64,000 nt of DNA from Palsa-1392 sp036490335 (GCA_036490335.1 DASXEB010000022.1:62001-126000); one strand, 5' to 3'. Shown: positions 1-12,619, counted from the first letter of the stretch. Notes: generated from the letters alone by a model not told the origin. Made by a program: numbers and translations.

Positions 1-118
1 AAGCGTTGAGTTCGTCGACGCAACCGTAGGCGTCGACCCGCGCGTCGGTCTTCGGCACGCGCCGGCCGTACATGAGCGCGGTCTCGCCGCGGTCGCCGGT
101 TTTGGTTGCGATCGACAT
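1..118 (-). CDS. ATP:cob(I)alamin adenosyltransferase (PduO type), N-terminal part only
   Basis: Reading the minus strand from the ATG at 116-118 gives a 39-residue N-terminus, MSIATKTGDRGETALMYGRR, continuing into a VDAYGCVDELNA segment. This is the hallmark start of PduO/MMAB-type adenosyltransferases, which move the adenosyl group of ATP onto cob(I)alamin to make coenzyme B12. The TKTGDxGET stretch forms the ATP-binding N-terminus in this family, and the DAYGxVDELN helix is also conserved. The gene runs off the left edge, so length and C-terminus are unknown. It lies 64 bp downstream of rpoC on the same strand and could be cotranscribed, although no functional link to RNA polymerase is expected. 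The family assignment is strong despite the short fragment. Confidence 0.85.
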   Translation of the reverse strand, partial: MSIATKTGDRGETALMYGRRVPKTDARVDAYGCVDELNA

Positions 119-182
119 CTGGAAATGCTGAGAGCCGCAACTTGCGTCGCGGCTCTCAACTTTCAAACAGTTTGCGGACTCG

Positions 183-3100
183 TTAGCCGAGCGCCGGTTG
201 CGCTTCGGGTTCTTCCATGAGCGGCGCACCGACTTGTTCGCCGAGTTCGACGAGCTTGATCTCGCGCACCGCGGGGAAGCCGGTGCCGGCTGGAATTAAA
301 TGACCCATGATGACGTTCTCCTTGAACCCGCGCAGGCGATCGACTTTGCCTAACGTCGCCGCTTCGGTGAGAACGCGGGTCGTGTCCTGGAACGACGCGG
401 CGCTGATGAAGCTGTCGGTTTCGAGCGAGGCTTTGGTGATGCCTAACAATACCGGCGTCGCTTCCGCGGGCTTGCCGCCCTGATCGACGACGCGCGCATT
501 TTCGGCATCGAAATCGAGGCGATCGATCTGGTCGCCCCAGAGGAGCGAGGTGTCGCCCGGGTCGGTGATTTTCACTTTGCGGAGCATTTGCCTAACGATG
601 ATCTCGATGTGCTTGTCGTTAATTTCGACGCCTTGAAGTCGATAAACTTCCTGCACTTCGTTGACCAAATGTTCCTGCAAATCCTGCGGTCCGCAGATCT
701 CGAGAATCTCGTGCGGGACGATCGGCCCTTCGGTGAGCTGCTGGCCTTTTTTCACGAAGTCGCCTTTGAAAACGATCATGTGTTTGTTGAGCGGAATGAG
801 GTGCTCTTCTTCGGCGCCGGTTTCCGGGTCCTTGAGAATCAGTTTCCGTTTTCCGCGCACGGTGCCGCCGATTTCCACGGTGCCGTCGATCTTCGCGATC
901 TCGGCTGCGTCTTTGGGTCGGCGCGCTTCGAACAATTCCGCCACCCGCGGCAAACCGCCGGTGATGTCTTTCGTCTTCGCAACTTTTCGCGGTGTCTTCG
1001 CGAGCAACGCGCCGGCGCGAATTTTTTGCCCGGCTTCCACGATGACGTGCGCGCCGGCCGGAATCGAGTAGCTCGCGGTCACCTCGCCCTCGTCGCCGAT
1101 GATGACGATTTGCGGATGCAAATCTTCCTTGTGCTCGATGATGACCGTGCCCATGAGACCGGTCGCTTCATCGACTTCGCGCTTCATCGTCACGCCCGCG
1201 ATCATGTCGCGAAATTCGATCTTGCCGGTTTTGTCGGTCAGGATCGGGACGTTGTACGGATCCCACTGCACGAAGGTTTCGCCCTTCTTCACTTTCGCGC
1301 CGTCTTCTTTCGAAATGACGGAGCCGATGACGATGTTGTAGCGCTCGATCTCGCGGCCTTCTTCGTTGTGCAATGTAATCGAGCCATTTTTGTTCAGCGC
1401 GATCCAATTGCCGTCGAGCGACTGGACCGTGCGCAGATCGTTGAACTGCACGGTCGCATCGTTTTTCGCCTTGACGATCGGTTGCTTGAAGGTCTGGCTC
1501 GCGGTGCCGCCGATGTGGAAGGTGCGCATGGTTAATTGCGTGCCGGGTTCGCCGATTGATTGCGCGGCGATGATACCGACTGCTTCGCCGAGTTTTACCG
1601 GCTGACCGGTGGCGAGGTTGCGTCCGTAACAAAGTGCGCAAACGCCGCGGCCGGTTTCACAGGTGAGCACGCTGCGGATTTTCAAACTTTCGACGCCGAT
1701 TTTTTGCAGATCGTCCGCGATTTTCTCGTCGATGAGCTGATTCGCTTTGACGATTTTTTTCTTCTTATCGACCGGGTTGTTGATCGTTTCGCAACTGACG
1801 CGGCCGACGATGCGCGTGGCGAGATCGACGACTTCTTCGTCGCCTTCGTAGATCGAGCGCACGGTGATGCCGTTGACGGTGCCGCAATCCATTTCGTTGA
1901 TGATCACGTCCTGCGATGCGTCGACGAGTTTGCGCGTGAGGTAACCGGAGTCGGCCGTTTTGAGCGCGGTGTCGGCGAGACCTTTGCGCGCGCCGTGGGT
2001 CGAGATGAAATATTCGAGCACGGTGAGGCCTTCGCGGAAGTTCGAGGTGATCGGGCGCTCGATGATTTCGCCCGAAGGTTTCGCCATCAAACCGCGCATG
2101 CCGGCGAGCTGCTTCACCTGCTGACGATTTCCGCGCGCGCCGGAGTCGACCATGAGATAAACCGGGTTCAATTCCTTGCGGCCCTCGTTGTGTTCGAGAG
2201 TGCGGAACATGACGTTGGAAATTTCGTCGCCGGCGTGCGTCCAGATGTCGATGATTTTATTGTAGCGCTCGCCGTCCGTGATGATGCCCTTGCGATACTG
2301 CTGCTCGACTTGCTTGATCTGTTTGTAAGCGTTCGAGAGCTCAAGCTCCTTCTCTTTCGGAATGATCATGTCCGAGATTCCGATGGAAACGCCGGCCTTG
2401 GTCGCTTCGCGGAAGCCGAGTTCTTTCAGCTTGTCGAGCGTTTCGACCGTTCCATCCTGACCCGCGACCTGGTAGCAACGCCAGATGATGTCGCTGAGTT
2501 GTTTTTTGCCCGCGGCCTTGTTGAAAAACCCGAGTTTGATCGGCCAGATTTCGTTGAAGATGACGCGGCCGGCGGTCGTTTCCATGACGCGCGTATTCTT
2601 GTCGCCGTAAATCGTGTCCTTGCCGAAATCCGGATTTTTGTAACGAATGCGATCGTGCGTTTTCACGGCGCCGTCCGTCATCGCGAACTCGACTTCGGTC
2701 GCGTTTTCGAAAAGCGGCAATCGCGATTCCACCGCCGCGCCCGCTGCCCGTCGCGGATTTTGCGTGAGGTAATAGCAGCCTAACGTGATGTCCTGCGAAG
2801 GCGTCGTGATCGGTTTACCGCTCGAAGGCGAGAAAATGTTGTTCGGCGCGAGCATGAGCATGCGCGCTTCCATTTGCGCCTCGACCGAGAGCGGCACGTG
2901 CACCGCCATTTGATCGCCGTCGAAGTCCGCGTTGTAAGCGGTGCAGACCAACGGATGAATGCGGATCGCTTCGCCTTCGATCAACTGCGGCTCGAAAGCC
3001 TGGATCGACAGACGGTGCAAAGTCGGCGCGCGATTGAGCAGCACCGGATGGCCTTTCGTGACCTCTTCGAGAATGTCCCAAACTTCCGGAGTCTGGCGCT

Positions 3101-4307
3101 CGATCATCTTCTTCGCGCTGCGCACGGTGTGGACGTAGCCGAGATCTTTCAGCCGGCGAATGATGAACGGCTCGAATAAAACGAGCGCCATTTTTTTCGG
3201 CAGACCACACTGATTCAATTTCAACTCCGGTCCGATGACGATGACCGAGCGACCGGAATAATCGACGCGTTTGCCTAACAAATTCTGACGGAACCGACCG
3301 CCTTTGCCCTTGAGCATGTCGCTCAAAGATTTCAGCGGACGATTGCCTGCTCCGGTCACAGCGCGACCGTGACGGCCGTTGTCGAAAAGCGCGTCGACCG
3401 CTTCCTGCAACATGCGTTTTTCGTTGCGAATGATGACGTCCGGCGTCTTGAGCTGGAGCAAATTTTTCAACCGATTGTTGCGGTTGATGACGCGACGATA
3501 AAGATCGTTCAAATCCGAAGTCGCAAACCGTCCGCCTTCCAGCGGAACGAGAGGCCGCAGGTCCGGCGGAATCACCGGCAGCACTTCGAGCACCATCCAT
3601 TCCGGACGCGAATGCGCCGCGGCAAATCCCTGCACGAGCTTCAAACGCTTCGCCAATTTCTTGCGAATCTGTTTGCTCTTCGTGTTGCCCATCGCGATTT
3701 CGAGCTCCTTGTTCAACTTCGCGAGATCGATTTCGCCGAGGAGAGTTTTCACTCCGTCCGCGCCCATGCCGGCTTTGAATTCCTCGCCGTACTGCTCCTG
3801 CGCTTCGCGATATTCCACCTCAGTCAGGAGCTGGCATTTCGTTAGGGGCGTGTTGCCCGGATCGATCACGATGTAGTCCTCGTAATAGATGACGCGCTCG
3901 AGCTGGCGCGCGCTCATGTCGAGCATGAGGCCTAGCCGCGACGGCATGCACTTATAGAACCAAATATGCGAGACCGGCACGGCGAGTTCGATGTGACCCA
4001 TGCGTTCGCGGCGCACGCGTGCGAGGGTGACTTCGACGCCGCAGCGATCGCAAATCACGCCTTTGTGTTTGATCCGTTTGTATTTTCCGCAAGAGCATTC
4101 CCAGTCGCGCGTCGGACCGAAAATGCGTTCGCAAAACAAGCCGCCCTTCTCGGGTTTGAAGGTGCGGTAATTAATCGTCTCCGGGTTTTTGACTTCGCCC
4201 TTCGACCACGAACGCATCGTATCGCTCGACGCGACGCCGATCGCGACCTGGTCGAAACCGACCGCGCGTTCCTCGCCCACCAATTCCCGCCAAGAATGTT
4301 CGTTCAT
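183..4307 (-). CDS. rpoC: DNA-directed RNA polymerase subunit beta'
   Basis: Largest catalytic subunit of RNA polymerase, 1374 residues, close to the usual 1350-1400. The N-terminal zinc-binding site is complete: Cys71, Cys73, Cys86 and Cys89 in CSCGKY...CDRCGVEV. The catalytic Mg2+-binding loop NADFDGDQM lies near residue 460, and a second zinc cluster (CETGRGVCALCYG) near residue 890. The start MNEHSW is an ATG at 4305-4307. The C-terminus ends in an acidic, Pro-rich tail. It follows rpoB on the same strand in the canonical beta-beta' order, but the 119-bp gap carries an imperfect inverted repeat and two copies of the TCGTTAGGC motif. Unlike most genes here it holds only one exact copy of that motif. 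Confidence 0.99.
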   Translation of the reverse strand: MNEHSWRELVGEERAVGFDQVAIGVASSDTMRSWSKGEVKNPETINYRTFKPEKGGLFCERIFGPTRDWECSCGKYKRIKHKGVICDRCGVEVTLARVRRERMGHIELAVPVSHIWFYKCMPSRLGLMLDMSARQLERVIYYEDYIVIDPGNTPLTKCQLLTEVEYREAQEQYGEEFKAGMGADGVKTLLGEIDLAKLNKELEIAMGNTKSKQIRKKLAKRLKLVQGFAAAHSRPEWMVLEVLPVIPPDLRPLVPLEGGRFATSDLNDLYRRVINRNNRLKNLLQLKTPDVIIRNEKRMLQEAVDALFDNGRHGRAVTGAGNRPLKSLSDMLKGKGGRFRQNLLGKRVDYSGRSVIVIGPELKLNQCGLPKKMALVLFEPFIIRRLKDLGYVHTVRSAKKMIERQTPEVWDILEEVTKGHPVLLNRAPTLHRLSIQAFEPQLIEGEAIRIHPLVCTAYNADFDGDQMAVHVPLSVEAQMEARMLMLAPNNIFSPSSGKPITTPSQDITLGCYYLTQNPRRAAGAAVESRLPLFENATEVEFAMTDGAVKTHDRIRYKNPDFGKDTIYGDKNTRVMETTAGRVIFNEIWPIKLGFFNKAAGKKQLSDIIWRCYQVAGQDGTVETLDKLKELGFREATKAGVSIGISDMIIPKEKELELSNAYKQIKQVEQQYRKGIITDGERYNKIIDIWTHAGDEISNVMFRTLEHNEGRKELNPVYLMVDSGARGNRQQVKQLAGMRGLMAKPSGEIIERPITSNFREGLTVLEYFISTHGARKGLADTALKTADSGYLTRKLVDASQDVIINEMDCGTVNGITVRSIYEGDEEVVDLATRIVGRVSCETINNPVDKKKKIVKANQLIDEKIADDLQKIGVESLKIRSVLTCETGRGVCALCYGRNLATGQPVKLGEAVGIIAAQSIGEPGTQLTMRTFHIGGTASQTFKQPIVKAKNDATVQFNDLRTVQSLDGNWIALNKNGSITLHNEEGREIERYNIVIGSVISKEDGAKVKKGETFVQWDPYNVPILTDKTGKIEFRDMIAGVTMKREVDEATGLMGTVIIEHKEDLHPQIVIIGDEGEVTASYSIPAGAHVIVEAGQKIRAGALLAKTPRKVAKTKDITGGLPRVAELFEARRPKDAAEIAKIDGTVEIGGTVRGKRKLILKDPETGAEEEHLIPLNKHMIVFKGDFVKKGQQLTEGPIVPHEILEICGPQDLQEHLVNEVQEVYRLQGVEINDKHIEIIVRQMLRKVKITDPGDTSLLWGDQIDRLDFDAENARVVDQGGKPAEATPVLLGITKASLETDSFISAASFQDTTRVLTEAATLGKVDRLRGFKENVIMGHLIPAGTGFPAVREIKLVELGEQVGAPLMEEPEAQPALG

Positions 4308-4341
4308 AAAATTTGTTTTCTAAAGGTTCGTTAGGCTGACC

Positions 4342-4414
4342 ACCACGAAGGACACGAAAAACACGAAGACTTTTGATTAATCTTTTCCTTCGTGAGCTTC
4401 GTGCATTTCGTGGT
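4342..4414. repeat. Imperfect inverted repeat of the 'ACCACGAAGG' hairpin family, copy 1
   Basis: The sequence opens with ACCACGAAGGACACGAA and closes with TTCGTGCATTTCGTGGT, so the two arms can fold into a long imperfect hairpin with an AT-rich centre. It sits in the rpoB-rpoC intergenic gap. Two further copies with the same arms are at 30849-30936 and 61551-61627. It translates to runs such as HEMHEAHEG, which explains several spurious small ORFs. It is probably a non-autonomous (REP/MITE-like) element; no transposase is nearby. Confidence 0.75.
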
Positions 4415-4426
4415 TCATAAATTTCG

Positions 4427-8233
<3,807 letters not shown>

Positions 8234-8333
8234 ACTTAATGACACCAATCTCCATGGGTTAATTGCCGGCGCGACCCTGGATTTGGATCGCGCGGAAGGC
8301 TGAGAATCACGGTTTCAGCCGGAATACGCGGAC

Positions 8334-8388
8334 AAAAAAAGTAGCAGCAAAAGAGCGGCTGTCAAAAAGACAAACGCTCTTTTGTTGC
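8334..8388 (-). terminator. Strong terminator-like hairpin in the rpoB leader (candidate attenuator)
   Basis: On the minus strand the arms CAAAAGAGCG and CGCTCTTTTG pair perfectly over 10 bp. The stem extends to about 14 bp with one G-U pair and is followed after a few bases by seven T residues. It ends about 100 bases before the rpoB start, so it would act on transcripts entering rpoB. The loop side also contains TTGACA, followed 16 bases later by TACTTT, so an overlapping promoter is an alternative reading. Confidence 0.6.
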
Positions 8389-8644
8389 CAAGATGTCGTT
8401 AGGCCGTCGCGCGGGTTGAGAATAAAGTCGGCTGGCTGCGAAAACTTTGTTGAGGAGAAGTGAGCACTATGCGCGGTTCGCGACGGCGCGCAAGGGGGAA
8501 ATTTCAATCAGGAAAGCAGGAGAAAGAATTCGGATTCAGAAAAAAGTTGCGCCGCGCGTTAAGCCGAGGGCCCGTACGCTTCCCGGCCTTTGAATTCCGC
8601 GCGCACGAAGAACGTTTGCTTCTCGTTACGCCGATCGCGCCTCC
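8389..8644 (-). other. Untranslated rplL-rpoB spacer
   Basis: Together with the flanking hairpins this forms the roughly 470-bp gap between rplL and rpoB. No convincing protein is encoded on either strand; the open frames here have no family-like features. One TCGTTAGGC copy lies at about 8396. The spacer is the natural place for an extra rpoBC promoter, but none with both boxes stands out apart from the TTGACA noted inside the leader hairpin. Confidence 0.5.
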
Positions 8645-8688
8645 GCAAAAAACAAAAAAGGCGCGCAGAAAATTCCCGCGCGCCTTTT
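8645..8688 (-). terminator. Intrinsic terminator/attenuator after rplL
   Basis: The minus strand reads AAAAGGCGCGC, an 11-base loop, GCGCGCCTTTT and then a T-rich tail interrupted by one G. This is an 11-bp stem, a textbook rho-independent terminator, starting 18 bases past the rplL stop. In other bacteria a partial terminator in the same place (rplL-rpoB) lowers rpoBC expression relative to L7/L12. A TCGTTAGGC motif abuts the stem. Confidence 0.85.
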
Positions 8689-8705
8689 CGTTAGGCGAAA
8701 ATCGC

Positions 8706-9098
8706 TTACTTGATCTCGACCTTGGCGCCCGCCGCTTCGACCTTTTTCTTGATCTCTTCGGCTTCTTCCTTGGTCACGCCTTCTTTCATCGTCTTGGGCG
8801 CGCCTTCGACGAGAGCCTTCGCTTCCGCGAGGCCGAGGCCGGGCACGGCGGCGCGCACTTCCTTGATCACGCCGATTTTGTTTGCGCCCATTTCCTTCAG
8901 GATGACGTCGAAGGTCGTCTTCTCTTCGGCCGCCGGAGCCGCCGCGCCGCCGCCGCCCGCTGCCGGAGCCGCCGCCATCGCGACCGGAGCCGCGGCGCTG
9001 ACGCCCCATTTTTCTTCGAGCTGCTTCACCAAACCGGCAACCTCGAGAACGGTCAGTCCACTCAGTTGCTCCACGATTGCATTCATATCTGCTGCCAT
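8706..9098 (-). CDS. rplL: 50S ribosomal protein L7/L12
   Basis: Stalk protein of the large ribosomal subunit, 130 residues, which recruits translation factors. It has the N-terminal dimerisation helix (residues about 5-35), an Ala/Gly/Pro-rich hinge (about 36-58) and the C-terminal factor-binding domain with KTxFDVILKEMGANKIGVIKEVR and GLGLAEAKALVEGAP. A GGAGG sits about 8 bases upstream of the ATG at 9098, supporting this start over the internal MNAIV. It follows rplJ on the same strand, the standard L10-L7/L12 order that lets one L10 bind several L7/L12 dimers. A strong terminator follows its stop codon. Confidence 0.98.
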   Translation of the reverse strand: MAADMNAIVEQLSGLTVLEVAGLVKQLEEKWGVSAAAPVAMAAAPAAGGGGAAAPAAEEKTTFDVILKEMGANKIGVIKEVRAAVPGLGLAEAKALVEGAPKTMKEGVTKEEAEEIKKKVEAAGAKVEIK

Positions 9099-9250
9099 TT
9101 TATTTTTCCTCCAAGTGCCGCTCCCGAAAGCCTTCGGGAAATTACGACCGGCAGCCGCCGATCCGGACAGTTTTAGTTGTTGTTGCTCGCTCCGCGTCGG
9201 CGGAACGAAATTCGTTAGTCGTTAGGCTAAATTTTGCTTTTCGTTAGTCG

Positions 9251-9784
9251 TTAGGCGGCGGCTTCTGCCGGCTTGCCTTCCTTTTCCGCTTTCGCGTTGA
9301 GCAAGCGCGCGAGGGCAGCAGCCGGCTCGTTCAAAATTCGCACCAATTTAGTCGCCGGCGCCATGAGCACGCCGAGCAATTGCGCCTGCAATTGTTCGCG
9401 CGGCGGCAGATCGGCGAGCGTTTCCACCTCCGCGGTCGACATCAAATTCTTGTCGACCACGCCGAGCTTGAGCGCGGCGATTTTAAATTCGGCGGCAAAA
9501 CTTTTCAGCACTTTCGCAACCGGCGCGACATCGCTTTTGCCGGTCACAACCGCGGTCTGGCCGCGCAAATCCTTCGCGACGTCGGGCAGGCCGCTCGTGC
9601 TCATCGCCCGTTTGAGGAAGCTGTTCTTGACCACGTGCACTTCCGCGCCGGTCGGCGCGAGCCGGTTCCGCAGCTCGCCGAATTGGAGCACGTTCATCCG
9701 CTGGTAATCGGTCACGAGCAGGAACGGCGAATCGTTCAACTTTTTCGAGAGGTCTTCGACGATGCTGGCTTTTTCAGGACGCAT
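9251..9784 (-). CDS. rplJ: 50S ribosomal protein L10
   Basis: Ribosomal stalk base protein, 177 residues, which anchors L7/L12 dimers to 23S rRNA. Typical features are MRPEKASIVEDLSKKL at the start, the central TGAEVHVVKNSFLKRA segment that belongs to the RNA-binding domain, and a C-terminal Ala-rich helix. In other bacteria L10 (with L12) represses its own operon through the mRNA leader. Only 41 bases separate it from rplA, so any leader structure would have to be short. The stop TAA lies inside a TCGTTAGGC motif that forms part of a double copy (TTCGTTAGTCGTTAGGC). Confidence 0.98.
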   Translation of the reverse strand: MRPEKASIVEDLSKKLNDSPFLLVTDYQRMNVLQFGELRNRLAPTGAEVHVVKNSFLKRAMSTSGLPDVAKDLRGQTAVVTGKSDVAPVAKVLKSFAAEFKIAALKLGVVDKNLMSTAEVETLADLPPREQLQAQLLGVLMAPATKLVRILNEPAAALARLLNAKAEKEGKPAEAAA

Positions 9785-9825
9785 AAGATTGAGAATTGAG
9801 TTTGCGAATCGCGCTTCGTTAGTCG

Positions 9826-10527
9826 TTAGGTCGCGAGATAAGGAGATGGATCGACCGAAAGACCCGGCGTCATCGTCGCCGCCAGCGTCATTCCTTCGAC
9901 GAAACGGCCTTTCGCCGTCGCCGGCCGAGCGCGGACGACTGCTTCGATGATCGCCGTCCCGTTTTCGACGAGCTGGTTTTCGGCGAAAGAAAATTTGCCT
10001 AACGGCACCGCGACGTTGCCGTTCTTATCGAGCTTGAATTCCACCCGGCCCGCCTTCACTTCGCGGACCGCTTTGCCGGTGTCGTCGGTCACGGTGCCGA
10101 TTTTCGGATTCGGCATCAGCCCGCGCGGACCGAGCACCTTGCCAAGCTTGCGCACTTCCGCCATCGCCGCCGGCGTCGCGACTGCGACGTCAAAATCCTG
10201 AAAACCTTCCTGACATTTTTTCACCATGTCCATGAAGCCGACAAATTCCGCGCCAGCATCCTTCGCCTCCGTCGCGGCGCGGCCTTCGGCAAAAACGAGC
10301 ACGCGAACCTGCTTGCCGCTGCCGTGCGGGAGCGGACAAGTTCCGCGCACCATCTGATCGGATTGCTTCGGATCAACGCCAAGCCGGAACGACATCGTAA
10401 CCGTCTGGTCGAACTTCGTCGGCGGCAATTTCTTCAGCGTGCCCACCGCCTCGGCGAGATTGTAAGCTTTGTTGCGATCCACCAACTCAGCGGCGGCGCG
10501 ATAACGTTTACTGCGATTTTTTTGCAT
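9826..10527 (-). CDS. rplA: 50S ribosomal protein L1
   Basis: L1 of the large subunit, about 233 residues, which binds 23S rRNA at the mobile L1 stalk. The ATG at 10525-10527 (MQKNRSKRYRAAAELVD) gives the normal family length; a longer reading from an upstream ATG adds 15 residues with no homology-like character. Family motifs KFDQTVTMSFRLGVDPK, GRAATEAKDAGAEFVG, LGPRGLMPNPK and the C-terminal GLSVDPSPYLAT are present. The usual upstream partner rplK is not in the window; upstream lies divergent rpsU. The stop codon lies in a motif variant (ACCTAACGA). Confidence 0.97.
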   Translation of the reverse strand: MQKNRSKRYRAAAELVDRNKAYNLAEAVGTLKKLPPTKFDQTVTMSFRLGVDPKQSDQMVRGTCPLPHGSGKQVRVLVFAEGRAATEAKDAGAEFVGFMDMVKKCQEGFQDFDVAVATPAAMAEVRKLGKVLGPRGLMPNPKIGTVTDDTGKAVREVKAGRVEFKLDKNGNVAVPLGKFSFAENQLVENGTAIIEAVVRARPATAKGRFVEGMTLAATMTPGLSVDPSPYLAT

Positions 10528-10592
10528 AATAATTTCAGTCCAAACGAGCTCGTCGAGCTCTCCTGATCCCATTCCGCAGAATGGCGGGCGCG

Positions 10593-10621
10593 TAAACTAA
10601 CCGACTTTATTCGTCTGTCAA
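10593..10621 (-). promoter_or_regulatory. Candidate promoter for the rplA-rplJ-rplL cluster
   Basis: A perfect TTGACA on the minus strand (10621-10616) is followed after 16-17 bases by a weak -10 (TAGTTT or AGTTTA). The predicted leader of about 60 bases contains a small hairpin CATTC-TGCG-GAATG and a GAGCTC...GAGCTC dyad. Such structures could serve ribosomal-protein autoregulation, which is an inference only. Confidence 0.4.
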
Positions 10622-10688
10622 AGCGCGCCCATCAATCGCGCAAACGAGCGCCGTTTATCTGCGGCTGATTTTGTCCGACAGCCCGAAG

Positions 10689-10717
10689 TTGACGCGACCG
10701 GAACCGGGCTTTAGGAT
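10689..10717 (+). promoter_or_regulatory. Candidate promoter of rpsU
   Basis: TTGACG at 10689-10694 is separated by 17 bases from TAGGAT at 10712-10717. The spacing is ideal for the housekeeping sigma factor, and the predicted start of transcription lies about 50 bases before the rpsU ATG. Confidence 0.6.
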
Positions 10718-10773
10718 TGCCCCTTGCCCGTCGCAAAATTTTTCGTTTCCGGGATTCAGGAGAACAAATTGCC

Positions 10774-10974
10774 ATGCCAGAAGTAATCGTTCGCAAAGGA
10801 GAACCAGTCGACCGCGCGTTGAAGCGGTTGAAAAACAAACTGGACGCCGAGGGCATTCTCGAAGAGGTGCGACGTCTGCGCGCCTTCGAAACGCCGTCGC
10901 AAAAAACCCGGCGCAAGGCAAAGGCGAACGCAAAACGAGTGCGCGCGAAGTTTCGCTTCAACGCCTCGAACTAA
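10774..10974 (+). CDS. rpsU: 30S ribosomal protein S21
   Basis: Small basic ribosomal protein of 66 residues. The core MPEVIVRKGEPVDRALKRL and the basic tail (QKTRRKAKANAKRVRAKF) are typical S21. The ATG at 10774 is preceded by AGGAGA about 11 bases upstream; a longer in-frame reading from 10717 would include promoter sequence and is rejected. It is transcribed away from rplA with its own TTGACG/TAGGAT promoter. S21 takes part in start-codon selection near the anti-Shine-Dalgarno region in other bacteria. Confidence 0.96.
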   Translation: MPEVIVRKGEPVDRALKRLKNKLDAEGILEEVRRLRAFETPSQKTRRKAKANAKRVRAKFRFNASN

Positions 10975-11020
10975 TCCAGGCTCCCTCGCGACGCGGGCAA
11001 GCTAAGCCGCGATCGTCGCG

Positions 11021-12619
11021 TCACTCGCACTCGCAGACGACGCGAAAACCGAGATCGTTGCAGGCATAGTTCGGCGCGTTCGCTCCGCGCGTCGTCGCGC
11101 GCATGCTTTGGAATCGCGATTTCCAACTTCCGCCACGATAGACGCGCTTCGCTCCCGATTTCGGGCCGCGCGGGTTCGCCTTCGACGTGCCGCGATACGG
11201 CTCGAGAAAATCACTGCACCATTCCCAGACATTTCCGGCCATGTCTTCGATTCCAAACGGACTCGCGCCGACCGGAAACGCGCCGACCGGCGAGGTCTCG
11301 GCGAAGCCGTCGTCGATCTCGTGATCGCTCCACGCGAAGACGGTATTGCGATCGGCGAAATTGCCGAGATCGCCCCGGCCTTCCTGATCGCCCCACGGAT
11401 ATTTTCGGCCGTGCGACCCGCGGGCGGCGTATTCCCATTCGGCTTCGCTCGGCAGACGGTAGCGCCGCTTTTCGTGCGAGCTGAGCCACTGGCAAAATTT
11501 CGCCGCCTCGATGCTGCTGACGTAAATGACCGGGTGGCGATCGCCCGTGCCCGGCGCGCGTTTGCGGGCGTGACTCGAGTCGAACATTTCGTATTGCGCG
11601 TTCGTGATCGGATGCCGCGAGATGTAAAAGCGCGAAATGCTCACCGGCGTCAGCGGCTTTTCGTTAGGCGGCGCGTCCGGCGCTTCGCTCCCCATTTGGA
11701 AATGGCCGGAAGGCACGAGCAACATTTCCGTCCCGATGCTGCTCGTGAAACGCGGGAAACGCAGACGCTCGCTCGCGACATCGACGGCGATCGGCGGCGC
11801 GGGCTCCGCGATCGGCGAGGCGGCGGGCGCGGAGACTTTCGGCGGGATTTTTAGTGGGACTTTCGGCGACGGCGCGACCGCGGCGACGTCTTCGAGCTCC
11901 TCTAAATAAAGATCAACCAAATCTTCCGCGTCGCCGGCGTCGAGCCCGAGATTTTCGGCCACGTTAATGAAGGCGTCGCGCTGGTCGTCGGTCATGCCAT
12001 CGGCATCGAGCCCGCTCAAACGAAGCAGGCGCATGAAATCTTCTTTCGGCTCGAGCTTGCGCTGTGCTTCTTTGGCCGCGGCTTCGATTTCCTCCGGCGT
12101 CGGCGGGATGATTCGTTTCGAGCCGGTCGCGGCGAGCTCGGCTTCGATCAATTCTTTCATCCGATCTTCGGCGAGAGCGTTGTCGCGACCGAATTGAAGC
12201 AGAGTTTCCTCGGCTTGCGGCGCGAGCGTCTTGTCGTTGAGAGCGAACGCGAGATATTTTTGAAATTCCGCGACCGTTTTCTGCTCAGCCTGCGCGGCCA
12301 GTTTCGCATCGAGCTTGCGGCGGCGGTCGGGATCGAGCAGTTCGACGCGCGCCTCGGTCAAAAAGCGCGACGATTCTTCGAGGCCGGAACGAAGGAGCTG
12401 GGTGAGCGGATTGCTTGGCTGATTTTTCAGCGGCAATTTTTTTTGCCACCAAAGCAGCAGCTCGCGAAAATGATCCTCGATTAATTCGTTAGGCGGATTG
12501 GTCCGCGAATCGAGGCAGAGCCGTTCGTAAAGATCGGGCGAGTTGTAGCGGTTCCAGCCATCCCATTTGCGCGGATCGTCCGGCAACGGAATCGGAAAAT
12601 TCATTGCCAGTCCGTCCAT
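11021..12619 (-). CDS. Degenerate J-like domain fused to a formylglycine-generating-enzyme-type (SUMF1) domain
   Basis: 532-residue protein in two parts. Residues about 294-530 form an FGE-sulfatase/SUMF1-type domain (GTEMLLVPSGHFQMGS, YRLPSEAEWEYAARG, DMAGNVWEWCSD, YRGGSW, GFRVVCE). In other proteins this fold makes formylglycine or serves as a binding scaffold. Residues about 24-107 resemble a J domain (NSPDLYERLCLD at the start, FLTEARVELLDPDRRRKLDA at the end) but lack the HPD tripeptide needed to stimulate Hsp70 ATPase. A charged helical segment and an Ala/Pro linker join them. The ATG follows the Hsp70 stop directly (TAAATG), implying translational coupling. It may be a client-recognition or co-chaperone subunit for that Hsp70; the J-like call is by eye. 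Confidence 0.75.
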   Translation of the reverse strand: MDGLAMNFPIPLPDDPRKWDGWNRYNSPDLYERLCLDSRTNPPNELIEDHFRELLLWWQKKLPLKNQPSNPLTQLLRSGLEESSRFLTEARVELLDPDRRRKLDAKLAAQAEQKTVAEFQKYLAFALNDKTLAPQAEETLLQFGRDNALAEDRMKELIEAELAATGSKRIIPPTPEEIEAAAKEAQRKLEPKEDFMRLLRLSGLDADGMTDDQRDAFINVAENLGLDAGDAEDLVDLYLEELEDVAAVAPSPKVPLKIPPKVSAPAASPIAEPAPPIAVDVASERLRFPRFTSSIGTEMLLVPSGHFQMGSEAPDAPPNEKPLTPVSISRFYISRHPITNAQYEMFDSSHARKRAPGTGDRHPVIYVSSIEAAKFCQWLSSHEKRRYRLPSEAEWEYAARGSHGRKYPWGDQEGRGDLGNFADRNTVFAWSDHEIDDGFAETSPVGAFPVGASPFGIEDMAGNVWEWCSDFLEPYRGTSKANPRGPKSGAKRVYRGGSWKSRFQSMRATTRGANAPNYACNDLGFRVVCECE

